Assembly (NCBI GenBank): GCA_025846845.1
Contig: JAOYTL010000013.1
Coordinates: 62,001-126,000 of the forward strand
DNA: 64,000 bases
DNA from: Alloboseaceae bacterium BT-24-1
GTDB taxonomy: Bacteria; Pseudomonadota; Alphaproteobacteria; Rhizobiales; Beijerinckiaceae
Direction of reading: 5' to 3'
A program made the position numbers and the translations under genes. Below, piece after piece: positions 25,379 to 33,887 of the stretch. The notes beneath the pieces are model-generated. The model saw only the letters and a program-made list of their open reading frames with translations, was not told the origin of the DNA and ran no database searches. Position 1 is the first letter of the stretch, and each line of letters begins with the position of its first letter.

Positions 25379-26785
25379 TCAGTGCGCCATCGCCTTGACG
25401 ATGTCGTCGGTGACCTTCTTGGCGTCGCCGAACAGCATCATCGTGTTGGGCCTGAAGAACAGCTCGTTCTCGACGCCGGCATAGCCGGCCGCCATGCCGC
25501 GCTTGATGAAGAGCACGGTCTTGGCCTTCTCGACGTCGAGGATCGGCATTCCGTAGATCGGCGAAGCCTTGTCGGTCTTGGCAGCCGGGTTGGTGACGTC
25601 GTTGGCGCCGATGACGAAGGCGACGTCGGCCTGGCCGAACTCCGAGTTGATGTCCTCGAGCTCGAAGACCTCGTCATAGGGCACGTTGGCCTCGGCCAGC
25701 AGCACGTTCATGTGGCCGGGCATGCGGCCCGCCACCGGGTGGATCGCGTACTTGACCTCGACACCCTCCTTCTTGAGGAGGTCGGCCATCTCGCGCAGCG
25801 CGTGCTGGGCTTGCGCCACCGCCATGCCGTAGCCCGGCACGATCAGGACCTTGCCGGCGTTCTTCATGATGTAGGCAGCATCGTCAGGCGAGCCCTGCTT
25901 CACCGGGCGAGCCTCTACAGCGCCGCCCGCACCGGCCGCAGCGTCATCGCCGCCGAAACCGCCGAGGATGACGGAGATGAAGCTCCGGTTCATCGCCTTG
26001 CACATGATGTAGGACAGGATCGCACCGGACGAGCCGACGAGCGCGCCGGTGATGATTAGCGCCATGTTGCCGAGGGTGAAACCGATGCCCGCCGCCGCCC
26101 AGCCGGAATAGGAATTCAGCATCGAGACAACGACCGGCATGTCCGCGCCGCCGATCGGGATGATCAGCAGCACACCGAGCGCAAAGGAGACCAGCACGAT
26201 CAGCCAGAAGACGAGATGGCTTTCCGTCTTCAGGAAGATCAGCAGCATCACCAAAAGCGCGATGCCGAGGCCGATATTGATGCCGTGGCGCTGCGGCAGC
26301 ATGATCGGCTTGCCGCTCATGCGCCCGTCGAGCTTGAGGAAGGCGATGATCGAGCCGGTGAAGGTGATCGCGCCGATGGCGACGCCGAGCGCCATCTCGA
26401 ACAGGCTCGCGCCCTTGATCTTGCCGACCTGGCCGATCCCGAAGGCCTCGGGCGCATAGAGCGCCGCCGCCGCCACCAGCACCGCGGCAAGGCCGACCAG
26501 CGAGTGGAAGAAGGCGACGAGCTGCGGCATCTGCGTCATCTGCACGCGCTTGGCCATATAGGCGCCGAAGCCGCCGCCGATGGCGATGCCGAGGATGACG
26601 AGCAGCCAGCCGGAGAAGCCGGCCGGCGGGTAGAAGATCACCGTGGTCAGCACGGCGATCGCCATGCCGATCATGCCGTAGCGGTTGCCCTGGCGCGAGC
26701 TCGTCGGGTGCGACAGCCCGCGCAGGGCCATGATGAAGAGGACGCCTGAGACGACGTAGAGAAGGGCGGCGAGATTGGCGGCCAT
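25379..26785 (-). CDS. pntB: NAD(P) transhydrogenase subunit beta
   Basis: 468 residues. Nine or so membrane helices fill the first 270 residues. The soluble dIII domain from about 290 binds NADP(H): SVIVVPGYGMAVAQ corresponds to VLIVPGYGMAVAQAQ here, with EDINSEFGQADVAFVIGAND and GMPILDVEKAKTV. It couples proton flow to hydride transfer from NADH to NADP+. It lies five bases after the pntAB stop and is the last gene of the operon. Confidence 0.97.
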   Translation of the reverse strand: MAANLAALLYVVSGVLFIMALRGLSHPTSSRQGNRYGMIGMAIAVLTTVIFYPPAGFSGWLLVILGIAIGGGFGAYMAKRVQMTQMPQLVAFFHSLVGLAAVLVAAAALYAPEAFGIGQVGKIKGASLFEMALGVAIGAITFTGSIIAFLKLDGRMSGKPIMLPQRHGINIGLGIALLVMLLIFLKTESHLVFWLIVLVSFALGVLLIIPIGGADMPVVVSMLNSYSGWAAAGIGFTLGNMALIITGALVGSSGAILSYIMCKAMNRSFISVILGGFGGDDAAAGAGGAVEARPVKQGSPDDAAYIMKNAGKVLIVPGYGMAVAQAQHALREMADLLKKEGVEVKYAIHPVAGRMPGHMNVLLAEANVPYDEVFELEDINSEFGQADVAFVIGANDVTNPAAKTDKASPIYGMPILDVEKAKTVLFIKRGMAAGYAGVENELFFRPNTMMLFGDAKKVTDDIVKAMAH

Positions 26786-26790
26786 GCGCG

Positions 26791-27225
26791 TCAGCCCTTC
26801 TTCTTGTACATCGAGAGCATGCGCTCGGTGACGAGGAAGCCACCGAAGATGTTCACCGAGGCGAGCACCAGCGCGATGAAGCCGAAGACCTTGGCCCAGA
26901 GTGGGCCGTCGCCCATCGCGGGCGCGGCCTGGACACCGACGGCGAGCAGCGCGCCGACGACGATGACCGAGGAGATCGCGTTGGTGACCGACATCAGCGG
27001 CGTGTGCAGCGCCGGCGTCACCGACCAGACGACGTAGTAGCCGACGAAGACGGCGAGCACGAAGATGGCGAGGCGATAGACGGTCGGATCGACGCCGCCA
27101 GTCGCGACGCTGGCCGCGATGGCAGCCTGCTCGGCGTACTTCTCGGCGAGTTCGGCTGCCTGTTTCGCCAATGCCGCGGCGGAGCGGGCCTGTTCGAGCG
27201 CCTGTTCGGGTGTCGGATTAGCCAT
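26791..27225 (-). CDS. pntAB: NAD(P) transhydrogenase subunit alpha part 2 (membrane part)
   Basis: 144 residues from ATG 27223-27225. The N-terminal half is an Ala/Gln-rich helix, followed by three or four membrane helices (LAIFVLAVFVGYYVVWSVTP, VFGFIALVLASVNIFGGFLV). This is the dII part of the alpha subunit encoded as a separate gene, as in many alphaproteobacteria. It sits between pntAA and pntB with short gaps. Confidence 0.95.
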   Translation of the reverse strand: MANPTPEQALEQARSAAALAKQAAELAEKYAEQAAIAASVATGGVDPTVYRLAIFVLAVFVGYYVVWSVTPALHTPLMSVTNAISSVIVVGALLAVGVQAAPAMGDGPLWAKVFGFIALVLASVNIFGGFLVTERMLSMYKKKG

Positions 27226-27250
27226 GACGTGACACTCCCCTTTGTGCGCT

Positions 27251-28390
27251 TCAGGCCTTGGCCACGAAATTTGGGTGGACGACCGCGCCATCCTTGGTCA
27301 GGCAGGTCGCCTTGACCAGCTCGTCGTCCCAGTTCACCGCGAGCTTCTTCTCGGCCTTGTCGATCAGCGTCTCGACGAAGGCGAAGAGGTTCTTGGCATA
27401 AAGGCTGGACGAGGTCGCCGGCAGGCGGCCGGGCACGTTGAGGTGGCCGACGATCTTGACGCCGTTCGGCGTGGTCACGACCTCGCCCGGCTTGGCGAGC
27501 TCGCAATTGCCGCCGCGCTCGACCGCAAGGTCGATGATCACCGAACCGGGCTTCATGCTCTCGACCATCGCCGCCGAGATTAGCTTCGGCGCCGGGCGTC
27601 CCGGGATCAGCGCGGTGGTGATGACGATGTCCTGCTTGGCGATATGGCTCGCCGTCAGCTCGGCCTGCTTGGCCTGATATTCCTTGGACATCTCTTTGGC
27701 GTAACCGCCGGCCGTCTGCGCCTGCTTGAACTCCTCGTCCTCGACGGCGAGGAATTTTGCGCCAAGCGACTCGACCTGCTCCTTGGTGGCGGGGCGCACA
27801 TCCGTCGCCGTGACGATCGCGCCCATGCGACGCGCCGTCGCGATCGCCTGCAGCCCGGCGACGCCGACGCCCATGATGAAGATCCTTGCCGCCGGCACGG
27901 TGCCGGCCGCGGTCATCATCATCGGCAGCGCGCGGCCATATTCGGCCGCGCCGTCGATCACGGCACGGTAGCCGGCGAGATTGGCCTGCGAGGACAAAAC
28001 GTCCATCACCTGCGCGCGAGTGATGCGCGGCATGAACTCCATGGCGAAGGCCGCGACATTGGCTTTCGCCAGCGCCTCGACCTGCGCCTCGCTGCCATAC
28101 GGGTCCATGATGCCGACGACGAGCGCGCCGGCCGGCAGGCCCGCGATCTCGCTTTCGGCCGGACGGCGCACCTTCAGCACGATCTCGGCCCCCTTGAGGG
28201 CGTCCTTGGCGTTCTTGGCGATTGTCGCGCCAGCTGCCTCGTAATCGCCGTCGGTAATCCCGGAGGCGAGGCCCGCCCCCTTCTCCACTGCGATCTCGGC
28301 CCCGAGGCCAATGAACTTGCGGACGGTTTCCGGCGTCACGGCGACGCGGGTCTCCGCCCCTTGCGTTTCGGCTGGGACAGCGATGCGCAT
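27251..28390 (-). CDS. pntAA: NAD(P) transhydrogenase subunit alpha part 1 (NAD-binding)
   Basis: 379 residues from ATG 28388-28390. The domain is alanine-dehydrogenase-like: MRIAVPAETQGAETRVAVTP, RPAESEIAGL, the nucleotide fold FIMGVGVAGLQAIATARRMG and the mobile loop near EFKQAQTAGGYAKEMS. It binds NAD(H) as the dI part of the proton-translocating transhydrogenase. It starts the split pntAA-pntAB-pntB operon and follows the aa3 oxidase subunit IV gene by 20 bases. Confidence 0.97.
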   Translation of the reverse strand: MRIAVPAETQGAETRVAVTPETVRKFIGLGAEIAVEKGAGLASGITDGDYEAAGATIAKNAKDALKGAEIVLKVRRPAESEIAGLPAGALVVGIMDPYGSEAQVEALAKANVAAFAMEFMPRITRAQVMDVLSSQANLAGYRAVIDGAAEYGRALPMMMTAAGTVPAARIFIMGVGVAGLQAIATARRMGAIVTATDVRPATKEQVESLGAKFLAVEDEEFKQAQTAGGYAKEMSKEYQAKQAELTASHIAKQDIVITTALIPGRPAPKLISAAMVESMKPGSVIIDLAVERGGNCELAKPGEVVTTPNGVKIVGHLNVPGRLPATSSSLYAKNLFAFVETLIDKAEKKLAVNWDDELVKATCLTKDGAVVHPNFVAKA

Positions 28391-28410
28391 GGAGGCCAGG
28401 CCTTTCGGGC

Positions 28411-28695
28411 TTAGTAGAGGAGGAGCGCGAGCAGCATCAGAACGAAGGGAACGAGCGTGGCGCGCCAGCCGATCGACGGGGCGGCGATGCCGACGCCGGT
28501 GCCGATCAGGGTCAGCAGCGTGCCGATGATGGCCGTGCCCCAGGCATGCTTGGTGCCGCCGACGGCGAGCGCAGCGACGATGGCGAGGCAAGCCACCGTG
28601 CCGACTTCGGCGAAGTGCACGAAGCCCGTATAGGTGCGCTCATGCTCCGGGTAATCCATCTCCGGAATGTCGGCGGCGTGTCCGTGGTCGGCCAT
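28411..28695 (-). CDS. aa3-type cytochrome c oxidase subunit IV
   Basis: 94 residues from ATG 28693-28695. The N-terminus MADHGHAADIPEMDYPEHER leads into TYTGFV, the hallmark of the small bacterial aa3 subunit IV. Two membrane helices follow (VACLAIVAALAVGGTKHAWG is near the first; LVPFVLMLLALLLY is the second). It stabilises the oxidase complex without a catalytic role. Its place directly upstream of pntAA is common in Rhizobiales and suggests shared expression. Confidence 0.93.
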   Translation of the reverse strand: MADHGHAADIPEMDYPEHERTYTGFVHFAEVGTVACLAIVAALAVGGTKHAWGTAIIGTLLTLIGTGVGIAAPSIGWRATLVPFVLMLLALLLY

Positions 28696-28835
28696 GAAAA
28701 AAGTCCCGAGTTTCACCCTATCCTGACGCCCTGTACCGCACCTGCCAAGGGTCGGCAACGGAGCGGCAGAGTAGCAGCGCCCATTTTCCGGGCAGTCCGC
28801 GGGATACCGTTACGGAAAAGCCCGCTCAGCGTCAA

Positions 28836-28849
28836 TTAAATCGATTTAA
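28836..28849. promoter_or_regulatory. 14-bp perfect palindrome upstream of the oxidase/pnt operon
   Basis: TTAAATCGATTTAA, inside a short AT-rich patch (28830-28860) that stands out from the GC-rich surroundings. It is about 140 bases upstream of the subunit IV start. It could be an operator for that operon or lie behind the convergent-side gene at 28873; both are inference. Confidence 0.4.
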
Positions 28850-28872
28850 ACAGTAGTTCGGAAATATGCGAC

Positions 28873-29481
28873 TTACGGCAGCAGCTCCGGGGGAATACGG
28901 GCCGCATCATAGTTGCGCGGCCGATTCTTCTGCGCCCAGCCGTACATGCCGGCGACGAAGGCGCCGCCGGCCGCCGCGGCCAGCAGCATGCCGAGCTCGC
29001 CGGTCATCAGCAGCAGGACCAGGGGTAGCCCCGCGAAAAGCAGGCCGGCGATGACGAGCATAACCTGCATGACCTGTAGCCGCCCCTCGCTCACCCCCGC
29101 CGAAAATCGCACTGTTCCTACCGACCTCATTGCCAGAGCCCCATGCAGCTCGCGAACGAAGGCTGCGTAGACCGGATCTCGCTCCTCATCCGGAAAGCCG
29201 AAAGCACTACTGCCGACCACCTGCAGCGGCGGCGCTCCGCCGAAGCTGATCTCGCAGGAACCGAAATCGCCATGCCGGGCAATATGGGCGACCGAGAGGT
29301 GCACGCCGCTGATATCGGAGAGCGGCCGCGAATCCTCGCCGCCGCCGCTGCTCCAGAACAGGCGTTCGCCGGCGAGTGCCACGCCCTCGTCAGACAGCTT
29401 GAGCACAAGCCCGCCGGCGCCGCGCCGCACGAACAGGCCATAGTCGCGCCGCTGCGTCTCGTCCTTGCTCGCGTCCGGCAT
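28873..29481 (-). CDS. membrane protein of unknown function
   Basis: 202 residues. The N-terminal 120 residues look like a PH-like soluble domain (YGLFVRRGAGGLVLKLSDEG, ISGVHLSVAHIARHGDFGSC). Two membrane helices follow (VMLVIAGLLFAGLPLVLLLM, LLAAAAGGAFVAGMYGW) and a short tail. No known family could be named with certainty. It is a single gene between the ABC1 kinase and the oxidase/pnt operon. Confidence 0.75.
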   Translation of the reverse strand: MPDASKDETQRRDYGLFVRRGAGGLVLKLSDEGVALAGERLFWSSGGGEDSRPLSDISGVHLSVAHIARHGDFGSCEISFGGAPPLQVVGSSAFGFPDEERDPVYAAFVRELHGALAMRSVGTVRFSAGVSEGRLQVMQVMLVIAGLLFAGLPLVLLLMTGELGMLLAAAAGGAFVAGMYGWAQKNRPRNYDAARIPPELLP

Positions 29482-29538
29482 CGCATCCCTCTGCCGAGGG
29501 ATTGTGCCGTAGAGGCGCGGAATTGACGATTCCGCCGG

Positions 29539-30903
29539 TCAGGAGCTCCCGAGGCCCGCTGCCGCCAGCGCAGCGCCTTGCTCGCTTGCCACCCGCGCGA
29601 CACTGAAAGCTTCGATCTCCTGCTCGAACAGCCGATGGAAGTTGAGCTCGGCATCGAGGTGAAGGAAGACGCCGCCAAGACCGATCGCAGCGCGATCCAT
29701 GAAGACGAACTCGCGCGGCACCGTCACCGGCCCGCGCGCCTTCAGCGCCGAATGGACCTGGAAAGCCTGTTTGCGGCCGTATTCCGACGGCTTGACGCCC
29801 TCGGCGATGCGGCGCGTGCGGTCTTCCAGCAGCGGGCCGTAGATGAACTTCGCCCAGATGTTGAGGGTGTCGATCAGCTCCTTGTTGAGCCCCTTGAAGC
29901 CCCAGACCTCATAGGCGTGGACCACGCGCGCTTCGTCGCCCTCCAGCAGGCCACGATAGAGGTCGACGACGCCGCCGACGAAGCTCGGCGGGAAGATCCG
30001 GATGCAGCCATAGTCGAGCAGGTTGATGCCTCCCGGCTCGCCGCCCTCCTGGAAAACCGTGTAGTTGCCGAGATGCGGGTCGCCATGGATCACGCCGTGA
30101 TGGCTGAACGGCCGCCACCAGGCCCGGAACATCGCGGTCGAGATCCGGTCGCGGACCTCCTGGCTCGCCTGCTTGTGGTTGAGGATCTTGTCGCCCTCGA
30201 GCCAGCCCATGGTCAGCAGCCGCCGCGTCGACAGCTCCGGCACGACATCGGGCACGCGCACCTCGGGCGTGGTAGCCAGCATCTGCTGGTAGAGCGCGAC
30301 ATGCTTGGCCTCGCGGCGGTAGTCGAGCTCCTCGCGGACGCGGGCGCTGATCTCTTTGGCTATCTCGCTGGTGTCGATCACCGCGCCCATGCGCCGATGC
30401 AATCCGAACAGGATTTCGAGCTGGGAGATATCGGCCTCGACCGCCGATTCCATGTCGGGATATTGCAGCTTGCAAGCGAGCGGGCTGCCTTCGAGCGCGG
30501 TCGCCCGGTGCACCTGCCCGAGCGAAGCTGCGGCCGCTGGCTTGAGGTCGAACTCGGCGAAGCGTTCGCGCCAGGTCGGGCCGAGCTCGGCCTGCATGCG
30601 GCGCTTGACGAAGGCGGCGCCCATCGGCGGCGCCTCCGATTGCAGCTTCTGCAATTCGGCGGCGTATTCCGGTGGCACCACGTCGGGAATGGTGGCGACG
30701 AGCTGCGCCACCTTCATCAGCGGGCCCTTCAGCCCGCCAAGCGCCTTGGCCAGCGCCTCGGCATTGGTGGCGTTGCGGCCTTCCAGCCCGAACAGCTTGG
30801 TGCCGGCGATCCGCGCCGCCACGCCCCCGACATTGGCGCCGACGCGGGCATAGCGCGCCGCACGGGCGGAGAATCGGTTGGCTTCGCTATCACGTTCGGA
30901 CAT
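29539..30903 (-). CDS. ABC1/UbiB family kinase-like protein
   Basis: 454 residues from ATG 30901-30903. The ABC1 domain is clear: the KxxQ motif in GPLMKVAQLVATIPD, SLGQVHRA near residue 125, the catalytic loop HGDPHLGNY and the DYG metal motif (usual DFG). Members support ubiquinone synthesis or lipid metabolism through atypical ATPase/kinase activity. There is no C-terminal membrane anchor of the UbiB type, so a soluble AarF/ADCK-like role is more likely. It is followed upstream by OsmC, 75 bases away. Confidence 0.92.
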   Translation of the reverse strand: MSERDSEANRFSARAARYARVGANVGGVAARIAGTKLFGLEGRNATNAEALAKALGGLKGPLMKVAQLVATIPDVVPPEYAAELQKLQSEAPPMGAAFVKRRMQAELGPTWRERFAEFDLKPAAAASLGQVHRATALEGSPLACKLQYPDMESAVEADISQLEILFGLHRRMGAVIDTSEIAKEISARVREELDYRREAKHVALYQQMLATTPEVRVPDVVPELSTRRLLTMGWLEGDKILNHKQASQEVRDRISTAMFRAWWRPFSHHGVIHGDPHLGNYTVFQEGGEPGGINLLDYGCIRIFPPSFVGGVVDLYRGLLEGDEARVVHAYEVWGFKGLNKELIDTLNIWAKFIYGPLLEDRTRRIAEGVKPSEYGRKQAFQVHSALKARGPVTVPREFVFMDRAAIGLGGVFLHLDAELNFHRLFEQEIEAFSVARVASEQGAALAAAGLGSS

Positions 30904-30978
30904 TGAGGCTCGCTCGGCTGATGACGGGCTGCCACCGATGTAGGCGCTCCGGCGGGGAAAGCCAGCGGGCACGCTGTC

Positions 30979-31392
30979 TCAGGAGCGGCCGGCCTGCTCG
31001 ATCGCCACCGGGAAGCCGCGGCCGAGCGAGTTGGCGACCATGCAGATCGCCTTGGCCTTTTCGATGACGGGGCTAGCGTCGGAGCCGTCCTGCATCTCGC
31101 ATTCGACAGTCATCGTCGCGGCCCTGGTCAGCAAAGGCGAGCCTTCGAGCTCGACCGTGACCGAAACGGCGATCCGCCCGAGCGCGACACCCAGTCCATG
31201 CGCGGCGTAGCGCAGATCGTTGCAGAAGCAGCCGCCGAGCGCGAGCGCCAACAATTGCGCGCCGTTGAAACCGAGCCCCATGCCGCCGGCCTTGCCCTCG
31301 GGCCGGTCCACGACGACGGTATGCGCGCCGGCCCAGCCCATAGCCGCCTGCGTGCCTTCGACATTGCGCAACTCGACCGTCACCGACGCCAT
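30979..31392 (-). CDS. OsmC family peroxidase-like protein
   Basis: 137 residues from ATG 31390-31392. The two redox Cys positions of the OsmC/Ohr fold are present, in LALGGCFCNDL and in EKAKAICMVAN. Such proteins reduce organic hydroperoxides in the cytoplasm. The middle helix (FNGAQLLALAL) matches the YhfA-like branch more than Ohr, so the substrate is uncertain. Same direction as the ABC1 gene, probably separately transcribed. Confidence 0.9.
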   Translation of the reverse strand: MASVTVELRNVEGTQAAMGWAGAHTVVVDRPEGKAGGMGLGFNGAQLLALALGGCFCNDLRYAAHGLGVALGRIAVSVTVELEGSPLLTRAATMTVECEMQDGSDASPVIEKAKAICMVANSLGRGFPVAIEQAGRS

Positions 31393-31458
31393 GGCGCCCT
31401 CCCCGCTTGCCGATGTGCGGGAAACTAGTCGCGGATGCAGCTGGTCGCCAAGCCGCCC

Positions 31459-32247
31459 CTAGGCGAGCGCCCGCTCCAACCCCGGCCGGTTGCGGATCAG
31501 CCAGGCGACGCTCCTCGTCTGCCAGGCGATACCCCAGACGCGCGGCGCGTGCCTGGTCTCGGGCGTGATCGCCTGCTCGACCACCTCGTTGGCCGCGCTC
31601 TCGGCGGCGAAAGCGATGATTCTGTCGGCGAGCAGTCGGCGCCCAGCCGTCGCCAGCCAGTAGCCATCGGCGAGGAGCCTGACTTGCCGCAAACGCACCG
31701 CAGCCTCCGGCAAGCCGTTCATCGCCGCGACATCATCCTCATAGAGCTGGGCATTGCTCCAGGCGATCATGGCGAGTTCGGTGAGATGGTCGACCGGCCC
31801 CGCCGCCTCCCAGTCGATCAGCGCCACTGGCTGGCCCTCGCGCGAGACGATGTTCCAGGGCGCCGCGTCGCAATGGCCGATCAGGTCGGGAGTGCCGAGC
31901 CCGCGCCCGAACCAGGGCCGCCAGAGTGCATCCTGCGGTGCCACAAAGGATCGCGTAACGTCGTGCAGCCGCCGGACCAGCTCGCCGAGGCGATGCATCG
32001 CTGCGTCCGACCAGGGCGCGGGGTTGATGACCTCGCCCTCGACATAGCTCAGCACCTCACGGCCCTGTTCGTCGAAGCCGCTGCCGACCACGCGCGGCGC
32101 GGCGTCAAAACCTTCCGCTTCGAGATGCCGTAACAAGGCGTGCACCGACGCGGACCAAGGTCCAGCCTTGCGCAGGACGAGATCGCCCCGGCGCAGCACG
32201 GTGGTCCGCTCGCCGCCTTCGAGCGGCACGTCTTCCATGTTCGTCAT
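31459..32247 (-). CDS. APH-family small-molecule kinase
   Basis: 262 residues from ATG 32245-32247 (MTNMEDVPLEGG); a start at 32280 would add 11. The aminoglycoside phosphotransferase-like fold is shown by IGHCDAAPWNIV (HxDxxxxN) and ALIDWEAAG (DxE at the metal site). Choline, homoserine and fructosamine kinases share this fold, so an antibiotic-resistance role is not implied. It lies 40 bases after the BKACE gene in the same direction. Confidence 0.88.
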   Translation of the reverse strand: MTNMEDVPLEGGERTTVLRRGDLVLRKAGPWSASVHALLRHLEAEGFDAAPRVVGSGFDEQGREVLSYVEGEVINPAPWSDAAMHRLGELVRRLHDVTRSFVAPQDALWRPWFGRGLGTPDLIGHCDAAPWNIVSREGQPVALIDWEAAGPVDHLTELAMIAWSNAQLYEDDVAAMNGLPEAAVRLRQVRLLADGYWLATAGRRLLADRIIAFAAESAANEVVEQAITPETRHAPRVWGIAWQTRSVAWLIRNRPGLERALA

Positions 32248-32287
32248 CGCGACCGGGATAGCTCGGCAAGGCGGCACCAATGTGCCC

Positions 32288-33163
32288 TCACGCCGCGAGC
32301 CTCGCCCTGACCTCGGCCACGCTCGCAGGCCGGCCGCCGGCCGCCTCGACCTTGCGGACCATGTCGGCGATCAACTGCGCGTTCGTACGCGTCTCGCCGA
32401 ACGCGGCATCCTCCAGCCCGGCGCGGACATGGACGCCGCGGGCGACTGCGGGTCCGACGATCTCGCTGAGATCGACACCAAGCCCCGCGATCATCACGGG
32501 TGCCTGCGGCGCACAGTCCGCCAGCAGTGCAAGATGCGCCTCCAGCGCATAGGGTTTCGGCGGAAAGCCCCAGGCGAAGGCATCGGAGAACATCAGCCGG
32601 TAGATCGGCGTCGGCATGCCAGGATAAGCCTTGGCAAGTGCTGCCCCCAGCCGGGTGAAGCCGGGCTCGTAGATCGCATAGCTCGGATGGATCCTGTGCG
32701 CCTGCGCCACCGCCATGCCCTCGCGGATATGCTCGCCGGGGTTCTGGTAGATGAAGCCGGGCTCTCCCTGCGGGATTCCGGCGAAGGTCGTCCAGTTGCA
32801 GGAACCAGGGTCGAGCACGCCCCATTCGACCAGGCCGCGCCTGGCCAGTTCCTCCAGATGCGTGTAACGGCCTGAGCCGATCATGTCGCCGGCATAGCCG
32901 GAGCCGAGGATCGGGATCGTCGGGTAGACGATCGCGTCGACCTTGGCCCTGATGCCCTCGATCGCCTGGGCATAGAGCTCCCAGTCGTCGCGCTGCCGGC
33001 CGGTCTCGATATCGTAGACATGCAGATGAACGATCGCCGCGCCGGCCTCGACCGCCGCGATCCCATCCGCGACGATATCGGCAATCGCAATCGGAATGCC
33101 GGGCTGGCGTTCCTTGCCCCAGGGCCCGTTGATCGCCGCTTCGATCCAGATCGGCTTGGTCAT
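32288..33163 (-). CDS. kce: BKACE-type beta-keto acid cleavage enzyme (DUF849)
   Basis: 291 residues. Zinc-binding HLH in GAAIVHLHVYDI near residue 45 and the family end HVRAGLEDAAFG are visible. The family condenses beta-keto acids with acetyl-CoA to give acetoacetate plus a new acyl-CoA; the lysine-fermentation Kce is the founding member. The particular substrate is unknown. Its ATG (33161-33163) overlaps the doc stop by four bases, so it is translationally coupled to the toxin gene. Confidence 0.9.
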   Translation of the reverse strand: MTKPIWIEAAINGPWGKERQPGIPIAIADIVADGIAAVEAGAAIVHLHVYDIETGRQRDDWELYAQAIEGIRAKVDAIVYPTIPILGSGYAGDMIGSGRYTHLEELARRGLVEWGVLDPGSCNWTTFAGIPQGEPGFIYQNPGEHIREGMAVAQAHRIHPSYAIYEPGFTRLGAALAKAYPGMPTPIYRLMFSDAFAWGFPPKPYALEAHLALLADCAPQAPVMIAGLGVDLSEIVGPAVARGVHVRAGLEDAAFGETRTNAQLIADMVRKVEAAGGRPASVAEVRARLAA

Positions 33164-33555
33164 GCAGGCGTATCCTTCGGCCAGTTGTCGCGGATCCAGC
33201 GCGTCAGCCCCTCTTCCTCGACCTCGCCCGCCGCGAGCGCGAGGATGGCGGCAGTCGCTTCCGGTTCGGGCACGAGGAAGTCGATACCGTTGAGCCCAAG
33301 GAAGACGATCATGGATGCAAAGGCAGCCCGCTTGTTACCGTCGACAAAGGGATGGTTTCGCGCGACCCCGAAAGCGTAGGCGGCGGCAAGGGCAGCGAGA
33401 TCGGCTTCACCATAGGCATATTTGTTCGGCGCACGCGCCAGCGCCGATTCCAGAAGACCATGATCGCGAATGCCGGCCGGTCCCCCGAACAGCGCGAGTT
33501 GCTCGGCGTGGATATCGACAACCAGGTCGACGCTGACCCAAACGGGCTCGGTCAT
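33160..33555 (-). CDS. doc: Doc-type toxin (Fic fold)
   Basis: 131 residues. The Fic motif is NHPFVDGNKRAAF, complete for phosphotransfer, with GGPAGIRDHGLLESALARAP upstream, the Doc hallmark. Doc phosphorylates elongation factor EF-Tu and stops translation. It overlaps the antitoxin gene and the following BKACE gene by four bases each. Length and motif order fit the family; no truncation was seen. Confidence 0.95.
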   Translation of the reverse strand: MTEPVWVSVDLVVDIHAEQLALFGGPAGIRDHGLLESALARAPNKYAYGEADLAALAAAYAFGVARNHPFVDGNKRAAFASMIVFLGLNGIDFLVPEPEATAAILALAAGEVEEEGLTRWIRDNWPKDTPA

Positions 33556-33812
33556 TTCGCCAGGGCGCGGTAGGTGTTGGCATAGGTCTTGAACGAGCGC
33601 CGGGCAATTTCGAGCCCGCGCGCATGTGTGTCATCGTGGCGGGCCAGCTTGAGGCCGAGCTCCGGCTGCTCGACCACGGTCAGCTTGTCGCCTTCCGCCA
33701 GCTTCAGCCGCGCCAGCAATTCCTTGGGCAGGATGATGCCGACCGAATTGCCGATCTTGCGGACCTGCAGGACCATGGCCGGCTCGACGGCAGGCTTTTC
33801 GGGCTTGTTCAT
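33552..33812 (-). CDS. AbrB/MazE-type antitoxin of the Doc pair
   Basis: 86 residues from ATG 33810-33812. The swapped-hairpin SpoVT-AbrB domain is VLQVRKIGNSVGIILPKELL, KLAEGDKLTVVEQPE. The C-terminus (ARGLEIARRSFKTYANTYRA) would neutralise the toxin. The classical Doc partner is Phd; here the DNA-binding half is AbrB-like. It is probably an autorepressor at the dyad 33832-33850. Confidence 0.93.
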   Translation of the reverse strand: MNKPEKPAVEPAMVLQVRKIGNSVGIILPKELLARLKLAEGDKLTVVEQPELGLKLARHDDTHARGLEIARRSFKTYANTYRALAK

Positions 33813-33831
33813 GGCATGCTCCCTAAGCGGC

Positions 33832-33850
33832 GTTATACAAACCGTATAAC
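33832..33850. promoter_or_regulatory. operator of the toxin-antitoxin operon
   Basis: GTTATAC-AAACC-GTATAAC, a perfect 7-bp inverted repeat 20 bases upstream of the antitoxin start. The minus-strand half reads TATAAC, suitable as a -10 element, so the dyad overlaps the promoter. AbrB-type antitoxins bind such sites to control their own operon. Confidence 0.75.
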
Positions 33851-33887
33851 ATAAACTCCGCCGTCGAGCAGCCAACTCATATGTAAG

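Noticed and set aside
31459..32247. Aminoglycoside resistance gene
   Set aside because: The APH fold is shared by many metabolic kinases and the sequence around HCDAAPWN does not match a known resistance class.
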